A DNA stretch of 7,476 bases from Lachnospiraceae bacterium (GTDB lineage Bacteria; Bacillota; Clostridia; Lachnospirales; Lachnospiraceae), in assembly GCA_900752065.1 (NCBI GenBank), contig CAADTT010000132.1, positions 1 to 7,476 of the forward strand. Direction: 5' to 3'. How positions within the stretch are numbered: position 1 is the stretch's first letter; the number at the start of each line of letters is the position of its first letter. The position numbers and the translations under genes were made by a program. Under the pieces are notes generated by a model. The model was not told where the DNA came from and did no database searches. It saw nothing but the letters and a program-made list of their open reading frames with translations. Below are positions 1-5,466 of this stretch, one piece after another.

Positions 1-4
1 TCTA

Positions 5-80
5 GACGTAGCCACCGCTACGCCGTCGATTTTCTTCTTTGCAGAATGAAAATTGATACTGCGTTATTGGTCTAGCCAAT
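5..80. other. cluster of three inverted repeats in the left-edge non-coding DNA
   Basis: Three hairpins lie side by side. The first pairs 7-12 with 17-22 around a CACC loop; on the minus strand it extends to 8 bp (5-12 with 17-24) using one G-U pair. The second pairs 25-34 with 48-57 (10 bp, two wobbles) and can continue inward with TTC/GAA at 35-37 and 44-46. The third pairs ATTGG (66-70) with CCAAT (76-80). No reading frame with a ribosome binding site covers them. They could be the terminator end of a gene outside the window or a copy of a dispersed intergenic repeat. The pairing is visible in the sequence; the role is unknown. Confidence 0.5.
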
Positions 81-82
81 TT

Positions 83-109
83 TTGAACGATGTACTAGGC
101 TATTAGAAT
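83..109 (+). promoter_or_regulatory. weak candidate promoter for the phosphoglucomutase gene
   Basis: TTGAAC (83-88) resembles a -35 box and TAGAAT (104-109) a -10 box, but the 15-nt spacer is shorter than the usual 16-18. It lies about 150 nt before the gene start in AT-rich DNA. No better sigma-A pair was found between 1 and 254. Treat it as tentative. Confidence 0.25.
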
Positions 110-140
110 TATAGAGTAAGAACTGTAATGAAACGGAATG

Positions 141-166
141 AACCCGTAGGCGAGAGCCTGTGGGTT
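141..166 (+). other. perfect 11-bp hairpin with GAGA tetraloop in the pgcA leader
   Basis: Positions 141-151 pair with 156-166 over 11 bp, including two G-U wobbles, and close on a GAGA loop of the stable GNRA class. The stem is followed by only four T residues counting its last two bases (165-168), then CGAG, so it is a poor intrinsic terminator. The wobble pairs favour an RNA structure on the + strand. It sits 88 nt before the phosphoglucomutase start, so it may be an mRNA-stabilising or regulatory leader hairpin, or the end of an upstream transcript. Confidence 0.5.
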
Positions 167-242
167 TTCGAGTTGCCAGGCATATGAAAAACAGTGGGTC
201 AAATGAATGCAGGCAGTCGTCTGGCTCGTTGCCCGCAGGAAT

Positions 243-250
243 AAAGGAGG
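243..250 (+). promoter_or_regulatory. ribosome binding site that fixes the pgcA start
   Basis: AAAGGAGG ends four bases before the ATG at 255. An in-frame ATG at 207 would add 16 residues, but it has no comparable Shine-Dalgarno sequence, and those residues do not resemble the family. The start at 255 gives a protein beginning MGYIEKYEEW, which fits this enzyme family. Confidence 0.85.
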
Positions 251-254
251 AAAG

Positions 255-1979
255 ATGGGATATATAGAAAAGTATGAAGAATGGTGTGCGAATCCATATT
301 TTGACGAGGATACAAGAGAAGAGCTGAAGGGGCTTGCGGGAAATGATACTGAAATAGAAGACCGCTTTTACCGTCAGCTCGAATTTGGCACAGGAGGACT
401 TCGCGGCGTGATCGGAGCGGGAATCAACCGCATGAACATCTACACGGTGCGTCAGGCGACGCAGGGACTGGCGAATTATATTATTTCTCAGAAAGGGGAA
501 GGCAAGGGAGTTGCCATTGCCTACGACTCCCGGCGGATGTCCCCGGAATTTGCAAAAGAAGCAGCGCTCTGCCTGAATGCAAATGGGATTAAGACTTTCC
601 TTTTTGAGAGTCTGCGCCCGACCCCGGAGCTTTCTTTTGCAGTGCGCCATCTGGGATGTATCTCTGGAATCGTGATTACGGCAAGCCATAATCCCAGAGA
701 ATATAATGGTTACAAGGTGTACTGGGAGGATGGCGCGCAGATCACTCCGCCCCATGACAAAAATATACTTGCTGAGGTGGCAAAGGTCACATCCTTTGAA
801 CAGGTAAAGACGATGGGAGAAGCAGAGGCACTCGAAAAGGGGCTTCTTACCATTATCGGGACAGAAATTGACGATCTGTACATGGAACAGCTTAAAGCGC
901 AGAGTATCCATCCGGAAATCATAAAAGATGTGGCGAAGAATATGAAGATCGTGTATACGCCGCTTCACGGGACTGGAAATATCCCGGTGCGGCGTGTGCT
1001 TAGGGAACTTGGATTTGAACAGGTATACGTTGTAAAGGAACAGGAGCTTCCGGACGGGGATTTTCCTACTGTGGCATATCCGAATCCGGAGGATGAGAAG
1101 GCGTGGACATTGGCGCTTGAACTGGCCCGTGAAGTGGACGCTGACATCGTGCTTGCCACAGATCCAGATGCAGACCGTCTTGGCGTCTATGCAAAAGACC
1201 AGGCGACTGGCGAGTATGTGAGCTTTACCGGAAATATGTCTGGTATGTTAATGGCGGAGTATATTTTAAGAGAACGCACAAAGTCCGGAACGATGCCTGA
1301 GAATCCGGTGCTTATTGAGACGATCGTGACCACGGATATGGCGAAAGCGATTGCAAAGGATTATGGAGTTACGCTGATCGAAGTGCTGACAGGCTTCAAG
1401 TACATTGGTGAGCAGATCAGGCTGTTTGAACAGACCGGGGCACATAATTATGTATTTGGCCTGGAAGAGAGCTATGGATGCCTTGCAGGAACCTATGCGA
1501 GAGATAAAGATGCCTGCGTTGCAGTTATGATGCTCTGTGAAGTGGCAGCGTACTATAAAACGCAGGGGAAGACGCTCTGGGATGCCATGATGGATATGTA
1601 TGATAAATACGGATATTATAAAGAAGGTCTTGCGACTTTGACGCTGAAAGGGATTGATGGTGCAAAGCTGATTCAGAAAAAGATGGCGGATTACAGAGAA
1701 AATCCGCCAAAAGAACTGGCAGGTTTTGCAGTTCTGGCGGTGAGAGACTATAAAGAGGGAATCAGAAAAGATATGGCAACGGGCGAGACTGCACCGACCG
1801 GGCTTCCTGCATCCAATGTGCTTTATTACGAACTGGCAGATCATGCATGGTGCTGTGTCCGTCCATCAGGTACGGAACCTAAGATAAAGTTTTATTTCGG
1901 TGTGAAGGGCAATTCGCTTGAAGATGCAGGGGAAAAGCTGAAAAAGCTAAAAGAAGAAATGGTAAAAGAAAAACAATAA
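255..1979 (+). CDS. pgcA: alpha-phosphoglucomutase / phosphomannomutase
   Basis: This 574-residue enzyme belongs to the alpha-D-phosphohexomutase family, which interconverts glucose 1-phosphate and glucose 6-phosphate through a phosphoserine, linking glycolysis to UDP-glucose, glycogen and envelope sugars in the cytoplasm. All four signature loops are present. The catalytic loop is TASHNP with the phosphorylated serine at S144. The metal loop is DPDADR at 303-308, with D303, D305 and D307 binding Mg2+. The sugar-recognition loop is GLEES at 402-406. The phosphate-binding loop is RPSGTEPK at 536-543. The length matches Bacillus PgcA (about 580). No frameshift or truncation is seen. It is 34 nt upstream of the HD-domain gene and probably cotranscribed with it. 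Substrate preference (glucose or mannose phosphate) cannot be settled from motifs alone; glucose is favoured by length and similarity to PgcA. Confidence 0.95.
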   Translation: MGYIEKYEEWCANPYFDEDTREELKGLAGNDTEIEDRFYRQLEFGTGGLRGVIGAGINRMNIYTVRQATQGLANYIISQKGEGKGVAIAYDSRRMSPEFAKEAALCLNANGIKTFLFESLRPTPELSFAVRHLGCISGIVITASHNPREYNGYKVYWEDGAQITPPHDKNILAEVAKVTSFEQVKTMGEAEALEKGLLTIIGTEIDDLYMEQLKAQSIHPEIIKDVAKNMKIVYTPLHGTGNIPVRRVLRELGFEQVYVVKEQELPDGDFPTVAYPNPEDEKAWTLALELAREVDADIVLATDPDADRLGVYAKDQATGEYVSFTGNMSGMLMAEYILRERTKSGTMPENPVLIETIVTTDMAKAIAKDYGVTLIEVLTGFKYIGEQIRLFEQTGAHNYVFGLEESYGCLAGTYARDKDACVAVMMLCEVAAYYKTQGKTLWDAMMDMYDKYGYYKEGLATLTLKGIDGAKLIQKKMADYRENPPKELAGFAVLAVRDYKEGIRKDMATGETAPTGLPASNVLYYELADHAWCCVRPSGTEPKIKFYFGVKGNSLEDAGEKLKKLKEEMVKEKQ

Positions 1980-2013
1980 TATATCTACATGATTCAAGAA
2001 AGAAGGAGTAAAT

Positions 2014-2586
2014 ATGGACAGAGAAACAGCAGTCACATTATTAAAAAAATATAACCAGGAGGAATTTCACCTGCGTCATGGTGTGACAGTAGAGGCAGTG
2101 ATGCGCTATTTTGCGGAAAAGAAGGGAGAGGATGCGGAGTTCTGGGGACTTGCGGGACTCCTGCATGACGTGGATTTTGAAAGGTATCCCGAAGAGCACT
2201 GTGTGAAAGCGCCGGAGCTTCTGGCGGAAATTGATGCGCCGGAGGCGCTGGTCCACGCCGTATGCAGCCACGGATACGGTATCGTCTCCGATGTCGAACC
2301 GGAGTGTGAGATGGAGAAAATCCTCTTTGCGGCCGACGAGCTGACCGGGCTGATCGGCGCCGCTGCACTGATGCGTCCGTCGAAAAGCACGAAGGATATG
2401 GAGCTGAAAAGCCTGAAGAAGAAATTCAAAGACAAAAGATTTGCGGCAGGATGCTCCAGAGATATCATCAAACAGGGCGCCGAGCAGCTTGGCTGGGAGC
2501 TGGATACGCTGCTTGCAGAAACACTTGCGGCAATGCAGGCGAAGGAAGATGAGATCGAAGCGGCGTACCAGAAGATCTTAAAGTAG
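2014..2586 (+). CDS. HD-superfamily hydrolase of unknown substrate
   Basis: This 190-residue protein carries the metal-binding pattern of the HD phosphohydrolase superfamily: H22, the H51-D52 pair in LLHDVDF, H81 and H86 in the following helices, and D108 in the FAADEL helix. The family generally hydrolyses phosphate esters or nucleotides with a divalent metal, but the substrate of this small stand-alone subgroup is not known to me. There is no signal peptide or membrane segment, so it should be cytosolic. The C-terminal third (about 125-190) is helical and rich in lysine and glutamate. AAGGAG at 2003-2008 lies five bases before the ATG. The 34-nt gap to the phosphoglucomutase gene suggests one transcript. 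A sugar-phosphate or nucleotide-sugar link is possible but is only a guess from position. Confidence 0.85.
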   Translation: MDRETAVTLLKKYNQEEFHLRHGVTVEAVMRYFAEKKGEDAEFWGLAGLLHDVDFERYPEEHCVKAPELLAEIDAPEALVHAVCSHGYGIVSDVEPECEMEKILFAADELTGLIGAAALMRPSKSTKDMELKSLKKKFKDKRFAAGCSRDIIKQGAEQLGWELDTLLAETLAAMQAKEDEIEAAYQKILK

Positions 2587-2625
2587 AAAAAAAGGATATA
2601 AAGCAGAAAAAAAGAATATTTTTCC

Positions 2626-2654
2626 TTGCAAAATAATCAGTCAGATGGTAAGAT
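2626..2654 (+). promoter_or_regulatory. candidate sigma-A promoter for the pot operon leader
   Basis: TTGCAA (2626-2631) and TAAGAT (2649-2654) are separated by exactly 17 nt and each differs little from the TTGACA/TATAAT consensus. Transcription would begin near 2661, giving a leader of about 385 nt before potA. It lies 40 nt after the HD gene stop, in AT-rich DNA. No experimental support is available. Confidence 0.45.
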
Positions 2655-2730
2655 AGGCACGTATGGAAAGCAGATAATCAGAAAAGTGATCCATGCAAAT
2701 ATTTTTGGCAACTGTGTGTTGCATTATTGA

Positions 2731-2947
2731 TTGAGTTAGGAGCTCAAGTTTTATAAGTTGGTTACTTTATAACCGGTGTGCATCGGGCGCATAAACTTGT
2801 GAAATGGTCAATAAGAGTAGTAAAAGTAAAAATATTTGCTATATAGACTCTAAATCCATTATCTGTCTGGAAATACAGCTTATCATCAGAATAGAAACCG
2901 TATGTCTGTATAAATATGGCTGCCTGCGTTGGCAGGAGATAGAATAA
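2731..2947 (+). promoter_or_regulatory. structured, untranslated leader of potA (possible cis-regulatory RNA)
   Basis: A branched fold can be drawn. A closing stem pairs 2745-2754 with 2791-2799 (one bulged T at 2752). It encloses a hairpin 2760-2764/2770-2774 (GGTTA/TAACC) and a second hairpin 2777-2781/2787-2791; the last base of that hairpin competes with the closing stem. Two further hairpins abut each other: 2898-2903/2914-2919 and 2920-2924/2931-2935. The closing stem's 3' strand contains ACTTGTG (2795-2801), exactly complementary to CACAAGT (2950-2956) in the 5' arm of the terminator, so an antiterminator is possible. I do not recognise a known riboswitch class. An overlapping alternative hairpin, 2751-2757/2765-2772, also exists. 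The folds were drawn by eye without energy calculation. Confidence 0.35.
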
Positions 2948-2991
2948 GACACAAGTATAGGGTGCTGCACGCCAGATACTTGTGTTTTTTT
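2946..2991 (+). terminator. intrinsic terminator upstream of potA
   Basis: ACACAAGTAT (2949-2958) pairs perfectly with ATACTTGTGT (2976-2985). The stem can extend three pairs outward (2946-2948 with 2986-2988), and a small inner GGTG/CGCC helix fits inside the loop. Seven T residues follow at 2985-2991. It is 360 nt after the HD gene stop and ends 54 nt before the potA start. This position suits an attenuator in the potA leader, or the end of a small RNA starting at the 2626-2654 promoter, better than a simple end of the upstream operon, though that remains possible. Confidence 0.8.
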
Positions 2992-3010
2992 ATTTCATAG
3001 GAAAGTGCGA

Positions 3011-3036
3011 CGGTATTCCTATACCGGAGGAAGGAG
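3011..3036 (+). promoter_or_regulatory. potA ribosome binding site with adjoining hairpin
   Basis: GGAGGAAGGAG (3026-3036) is a double Shine-Dalgarno sequence. It favours the ATG at 3046 (nine bases after AAGGAG) over an in-frame GTG at 3040 (three bases after). Immediately before it, CGGTAT (3011-3016) pairs with ATACCG (3021-3026) around a TCCT loop; the last stem base is the first G of the Shine-Dalgarno. The loop with its neighbouring T (TTCCT, 3016-3020) is also complementary to AGGAA (3029-3033) within the Shine-Dalgarno, so the hairpin could affect ribosome access. Confidence 0.6.
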
Positions 3037-3045
3037 AAGGTGATA

Positions 3046-4623
3046 ATGGAACAGAAGAAACTGATCGAGTTTCGCAACATTGTAAAAAATTTCGATGGGC
3101 AGATCGTATTAAAAGGCGTAAACCTCGATATTTATGAGAAGGAGTTTGTGACGCTGTTAGGACCCAGCGGGTGCGGAAAGACAACGCTTCTTCGTATTCT
3201 GGGAGGTTTCCTGGATGCAGATGAGGGAAAGGTGATCTTCGACGGGGAGGAGATCAGCCAGAAGCCGCCTTACGAGAGAGAGTTAAATACTGTTTTTCAG
3301 AAATATGCCCTGTTTCCCCACCTGAGCGTGTACGAGAATATCGCGTTCGGGCTGAAGATCAATAAGATCAGCAAGGATGTCATCGAACAGAAGGTCATGA
3401 AGATGCTCAAGCTGATCGGTCTGGAGGGGTATGAGAATAAGAACACGACGCTGCTGTCAGGAGGTCAGCAGCAGCGTGTGGCGATCGCCCGGGCGCTTGT
3501 CAATGAGCCGAAGGTGCTGCTTCTCGACGAGCCGCTGGCAGCGCTGGATCTAAAGCTCAGAAAGGAGATGCAGTACGAGCTGAAGCGGATTCAGCAGGAG
3601 GTGGGCATTACCTTTATCTTTGTTACCCATGACCAGGAGGAGGCCCTGACCATGTCGGATAAGATCGTGGTTATGAAGGGCGGAGAGATCCAGCAGGTAG
3701 GCACACCTCAGGAGATCTACAATGAGCCGGCGAACCGATATGTGGCGAACTTCATCGGCGAGAGCAATATTATTCCGGGCGTGATGCTGGAAGACTACAA
3801 GGTCCGGTTTGATGATATTACCTTTGACTGTGTGGACTTTGGATTTAAAGAAAACGAAGAAGTGGATGTGGTTATCCGTCCGGAGGACATTGACATCGTG
3901 GATGTAAAGGACGGAAAGATGACGGGAGAGGTGCTGAGTGTACTTTTTAAAGGGGTACATTATGAAATCATGGTGGAGACGGTGCCGGGTACGCAGGTGG
4001 ATGTTAAGATGCATGTGACCAGGAACCAGGATGTGACCAGCGAGGACGGAAAGGAAAAGATCAGTGCGACCAATTTCTATGTAGACCTGGAAGATGTGAA
4101 GGATCTGGATGACAAAGAGGTGGTGGCACGCTCTAACGCGCAGGCATGGAATCCGGAGACGGACGATTATATTTCCATTTCTAAAATCGAATACGATGTG
4201 CCGGAGGAGGAAGGGCAGTACCCGGTGAAATTCTCTACCGCAAATGGAACCAGCATCGAGCGGATGATTTTCGTGGTAAATCAGCCGTTTGTGAAAAATG
4301 AGAAAGCAAATGAGGCGGTCATGGCATTTAATTTCCAGACTACCGTAGAGGAGATCGAGGAATCTCAGGCACTGGATACGGATATTAAAACCTGGGCGAA
4401 TGCACAGGCATGGAAATTAAGCGACGAGAATCAGAGCGTGGACATCAGCGTAGATTATGACTTTGACCCGGAAAATGTGACGGAAGGCATTTACCGGATC
4501 ACCTTCTCTACTATGGGAAGAGAATTGAAAATACATACCACGGATTATTCTGAAGAGGGGCAGGAGGTCGGCCTGACCTTCTTCCCGGAGGATATTCACG
4601 TGATGTCAAGGATGGCGTTTTAA
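3046..4623 (+). CDS. potA: spermidine/putrescine ABC transporter ATPase with enlarged C-terminal domain
   Basis: This 525-residue cytosolic ATPase should power polyamine import. The nucleotide-binding domain (about 1-235) is complete: Walker A GPSGCGKTT at 39-47, Q-loop Q85, signature LSGGQQQR at 137-144, Walker B LLLDEP at 158-163, D-loop at 165-168 and H-loop H195. A TOBE-type domain begins near 273 (VVIRPEDI, then EVLSVLFKGVHYEIMVE at 295-311), but its final part (LKIHTTDY, then EEGQEVGL and PEDIHVM, 494-520) appears only after about 165 additional residues. Usual PotA proteins have 340-380 residues, so the excess equals the insert. The insert holds two related beta-rich repeats. In E. coli PotA the C-terminal domain is implicated in feedback inhibition by polyamine. 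The stop codon directly abuts potB's ATG. Assignment to polyamines rests on potB and potCD next door. Confidence 0.92.
   Translation: MEQKKLIEFRNIVKNFDGQIVLKGVNLDIYEKEFVTLLGPSGCGKTTLLRILGGFLDADEGKVIFDGEEISQKPPYERELNTVFQKYALFPHLSVYENIAFGLKINKISKDVIEQKVMKMLKLIGLEGYENKNTTLLSGGQQQRVAIARALVNEPKVLLLDEPLAALDLKLRKEMQYELKRIQQEVGITFIFVTHDQEEALTMSDKIVVMKGGEIQQVGTPQEIYNEPANRYVANFIGESNIIPGVMLEDYKVRFDDITFDCVDFGFKENEEVDVVIRPEDIDIVDVKDGKMTGEVLSVLFKGVHYEIMVETVPGTQVDVKMHVTRNQDVTSEDGKEKISATNFYVDLEDVKDLDDKEVVARSNAQAWNPETDDYISISKIEYDVPEEEGQYPVKFSTANGTSIERMIFVVNQPFVKNEKANEAVMAFNFQTTVEEIEESQALDTDIKTWANAQAWKLSDENQSVDISVDYDFDPENVTEGIYRITFSTMGRELKIHTTDYSEEGQEVGLTFFPEDIHVMSRMAF
4060..4278 (+). repeat. PotA insert, repeat unit 1 (Ig-like candidate)
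   Basis: PotA residues 339-411 start at ISATNF (339-344), pass SNAQAW (363-368) and EGQYPVKFST (389-398), and end in a hydrophobic strand, MIFVV (407-411). Alternating hydrophobic residues suggest a beta sandwich. The pattern of A-x-A-W, then G-x-Y-x-V-x-F-S-T-A-N-G-T, resembles Ig-like repeats of Gram-positive surface proteins from memory. Equivalent landmarks recur 86-91 residues later in unit 2. Confidence 0.6.
4318..4542 (+). repeat. PotA insert, repeat unit 2 (Ig-like candidate)
   Basis: PotA residues 425-499 repeat the landmarks of unit 1: VMAFNF (425-430), ANAQAW (451-456), EGIYRITFST (480-489) and a closing strand, LKIHT (494-498), which merges into the returning TOBE segment. The DNA for NAQAW is 13 of 15 bases identical to unit 1 (4135-4149 against 4399-4413), but the rest has diverged widely, so the duplication is old. 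Confidence 0.6.
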
Positions 4624-5463
4624 ATGAAAAAGTTTTCACATCTTGCCATTCCTTATATTGTATGGGCGGCGGTCATGCTGGTACTTCCGATGGCACTGAT
4701 CGCACTGTATTCCATTACCCAGCAGGGAAACAGCATCATCTCTTTTACGATCACGCTGGAGCATTACGTTAAATTTTTTACCGATCCGGACTTTCTGATC
4801 ATTCTCTGGCGTTCTCTTCTGATCGCAGTGAAGACGACGGTGATCTGCCTGCTGATCGGCTATCCGGCGGCATACTTTATCTCCCGGTGTGGGGAGCGGA
4901 TGCAGAACCTTCTGGTTCTCGGCATTACGATCCCCATGTGGATCAATATGCTGGTGAGGACGTATGCATGGATCGGGCTTTTGAGCGAGGGCGGACTGGC
5001 GCAGAGAGTGCTGAGTATTTTCGGGTTGGGAAATACCGAGCTTCTGTACACGGAAGGCGCGGTGCTGCTGGGAATGGTATACAACTTTCTGCCGTTTATG
5101 ATCCTGCAGATCAACACGGCGCTCTGTAAAATGGATTACTCGCTGCTGGAAGCGGCGGCAGACCTGGGCGCAAACCCGGCACAGACCTTCCGCCGGGTGA
5201 CGCTGCCCCTTTCCATTCCGGGAGTGATCAACGGAATCACACTGGTATTTCTCCCGGCGGTCAGCTCCTTCTTTATTCCCAAGCTTCTGGGAGGGGGGAA
5301 ATATTTCCTCATCGGAAATGTGATCGAGAATCAGTTTATCACCGTGGGAGAATGGAACTTTGGAAGCGCCATCTCCATGATCATGGCGGTGATCATGATG
5401 CTTCTGATGATGTGCGTGCATAAGGCAGAGGTGCATAACCAGGGCGGAAAGGAGGAGAAGTAA
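4624..5463 (+). CDS. potB: spermidine/putrescine ABC transporter permease PotB
   Basis: This 279-residue membrane protein forms half of the polyamine translocation channel. Six hydrophobic segments are visible at about 8-30, 58-85, 96-120, 145-167, 197-220 and 248-266. The cytoplasmic EAA coupling loop that docks on the ATPase is at 176-200: EAAADLGA, then TFRRVTLPLSIPG. Length and layout match PotB of the binding-protein-dependent permease family (about 275-285 residues). The ATG follows the potA stop with no gap (TAAATG). A modest AAGGA at 4608-4612 lies 11 bases upstream, so expression probably depends on translational coupling with potA. The C-terminus is short, polar and rich in lysine and glutamate. 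Nothing appears missing. The assignment to PotB rather than another MalF-like permease rests on the overall sequence and the gene order. Confidence 0.93.
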   Translation: MKKFSHLAIPYIVWAAVMLVLPMALIALYSITQQGNSIISFTITLEHYVKFFTDPDFLIILWRSLLIAVKTTVICLLIGYPAAYFISRCGERMQNLLVLGITIPMWINMLVRTYAWIGLLSEGGLAQRVLSIFGLGNTELLYTEGAVLLGMVYNFLPFMILQINTALCKMDYSLLEAAADLGANPAQTFRRVTLPLSIPGVINGITLVFLPAVSSFFIPKLLGGGKYFLIGNVIENQFITVGEWNFGSAISMIMAVIMMLLMMCVHKAEVHNQGGKEEK

Positions 5464-5466
5464 CGT

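Noticed and set aside
207..254. Upstream in-frame ATG that would lengthen the phosphoglucomutase by 16 residues.
   Set aside because: There is no ribosome binding site before 207, whereas AAAGGAGG sits just before the ATG at 255, and the added residues do not resemble the family.
72..968. Long minus-strand open frame of 298 codons opposite the phosphoglucomutase gene.
   Set aside because: It lies antisense to a gene with all its catalytic motifs, and its translation is rich in Cys, His, Phe and Arg with no recognisable domain.
2587..2626. A-rich stretch with AAAAAGAATATTTTT after the HD gene as a terminator.
   Set aside because: The pairing is entirely A-T with no GC core, so it is unlikely to terminate transcription.
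2804..2947. A 47-codon reading frame in the potA leader, ending right at the base of the terminator; it could be a leader peptide.
   Set aside because: No Shine-Dalgarno sequence precedes the ATG, the composition shows no run of a regulatory amino acid, and a frame this short is not rare by chance. Worth keeping in mind only if ribosome profiling shows translation.
3040..3045. GTG start two codons before the potA ATG.
   Set aside because: It is only three bases from AAGGAG, too close for normal initiation; the ATG at 3046 has better spacing.
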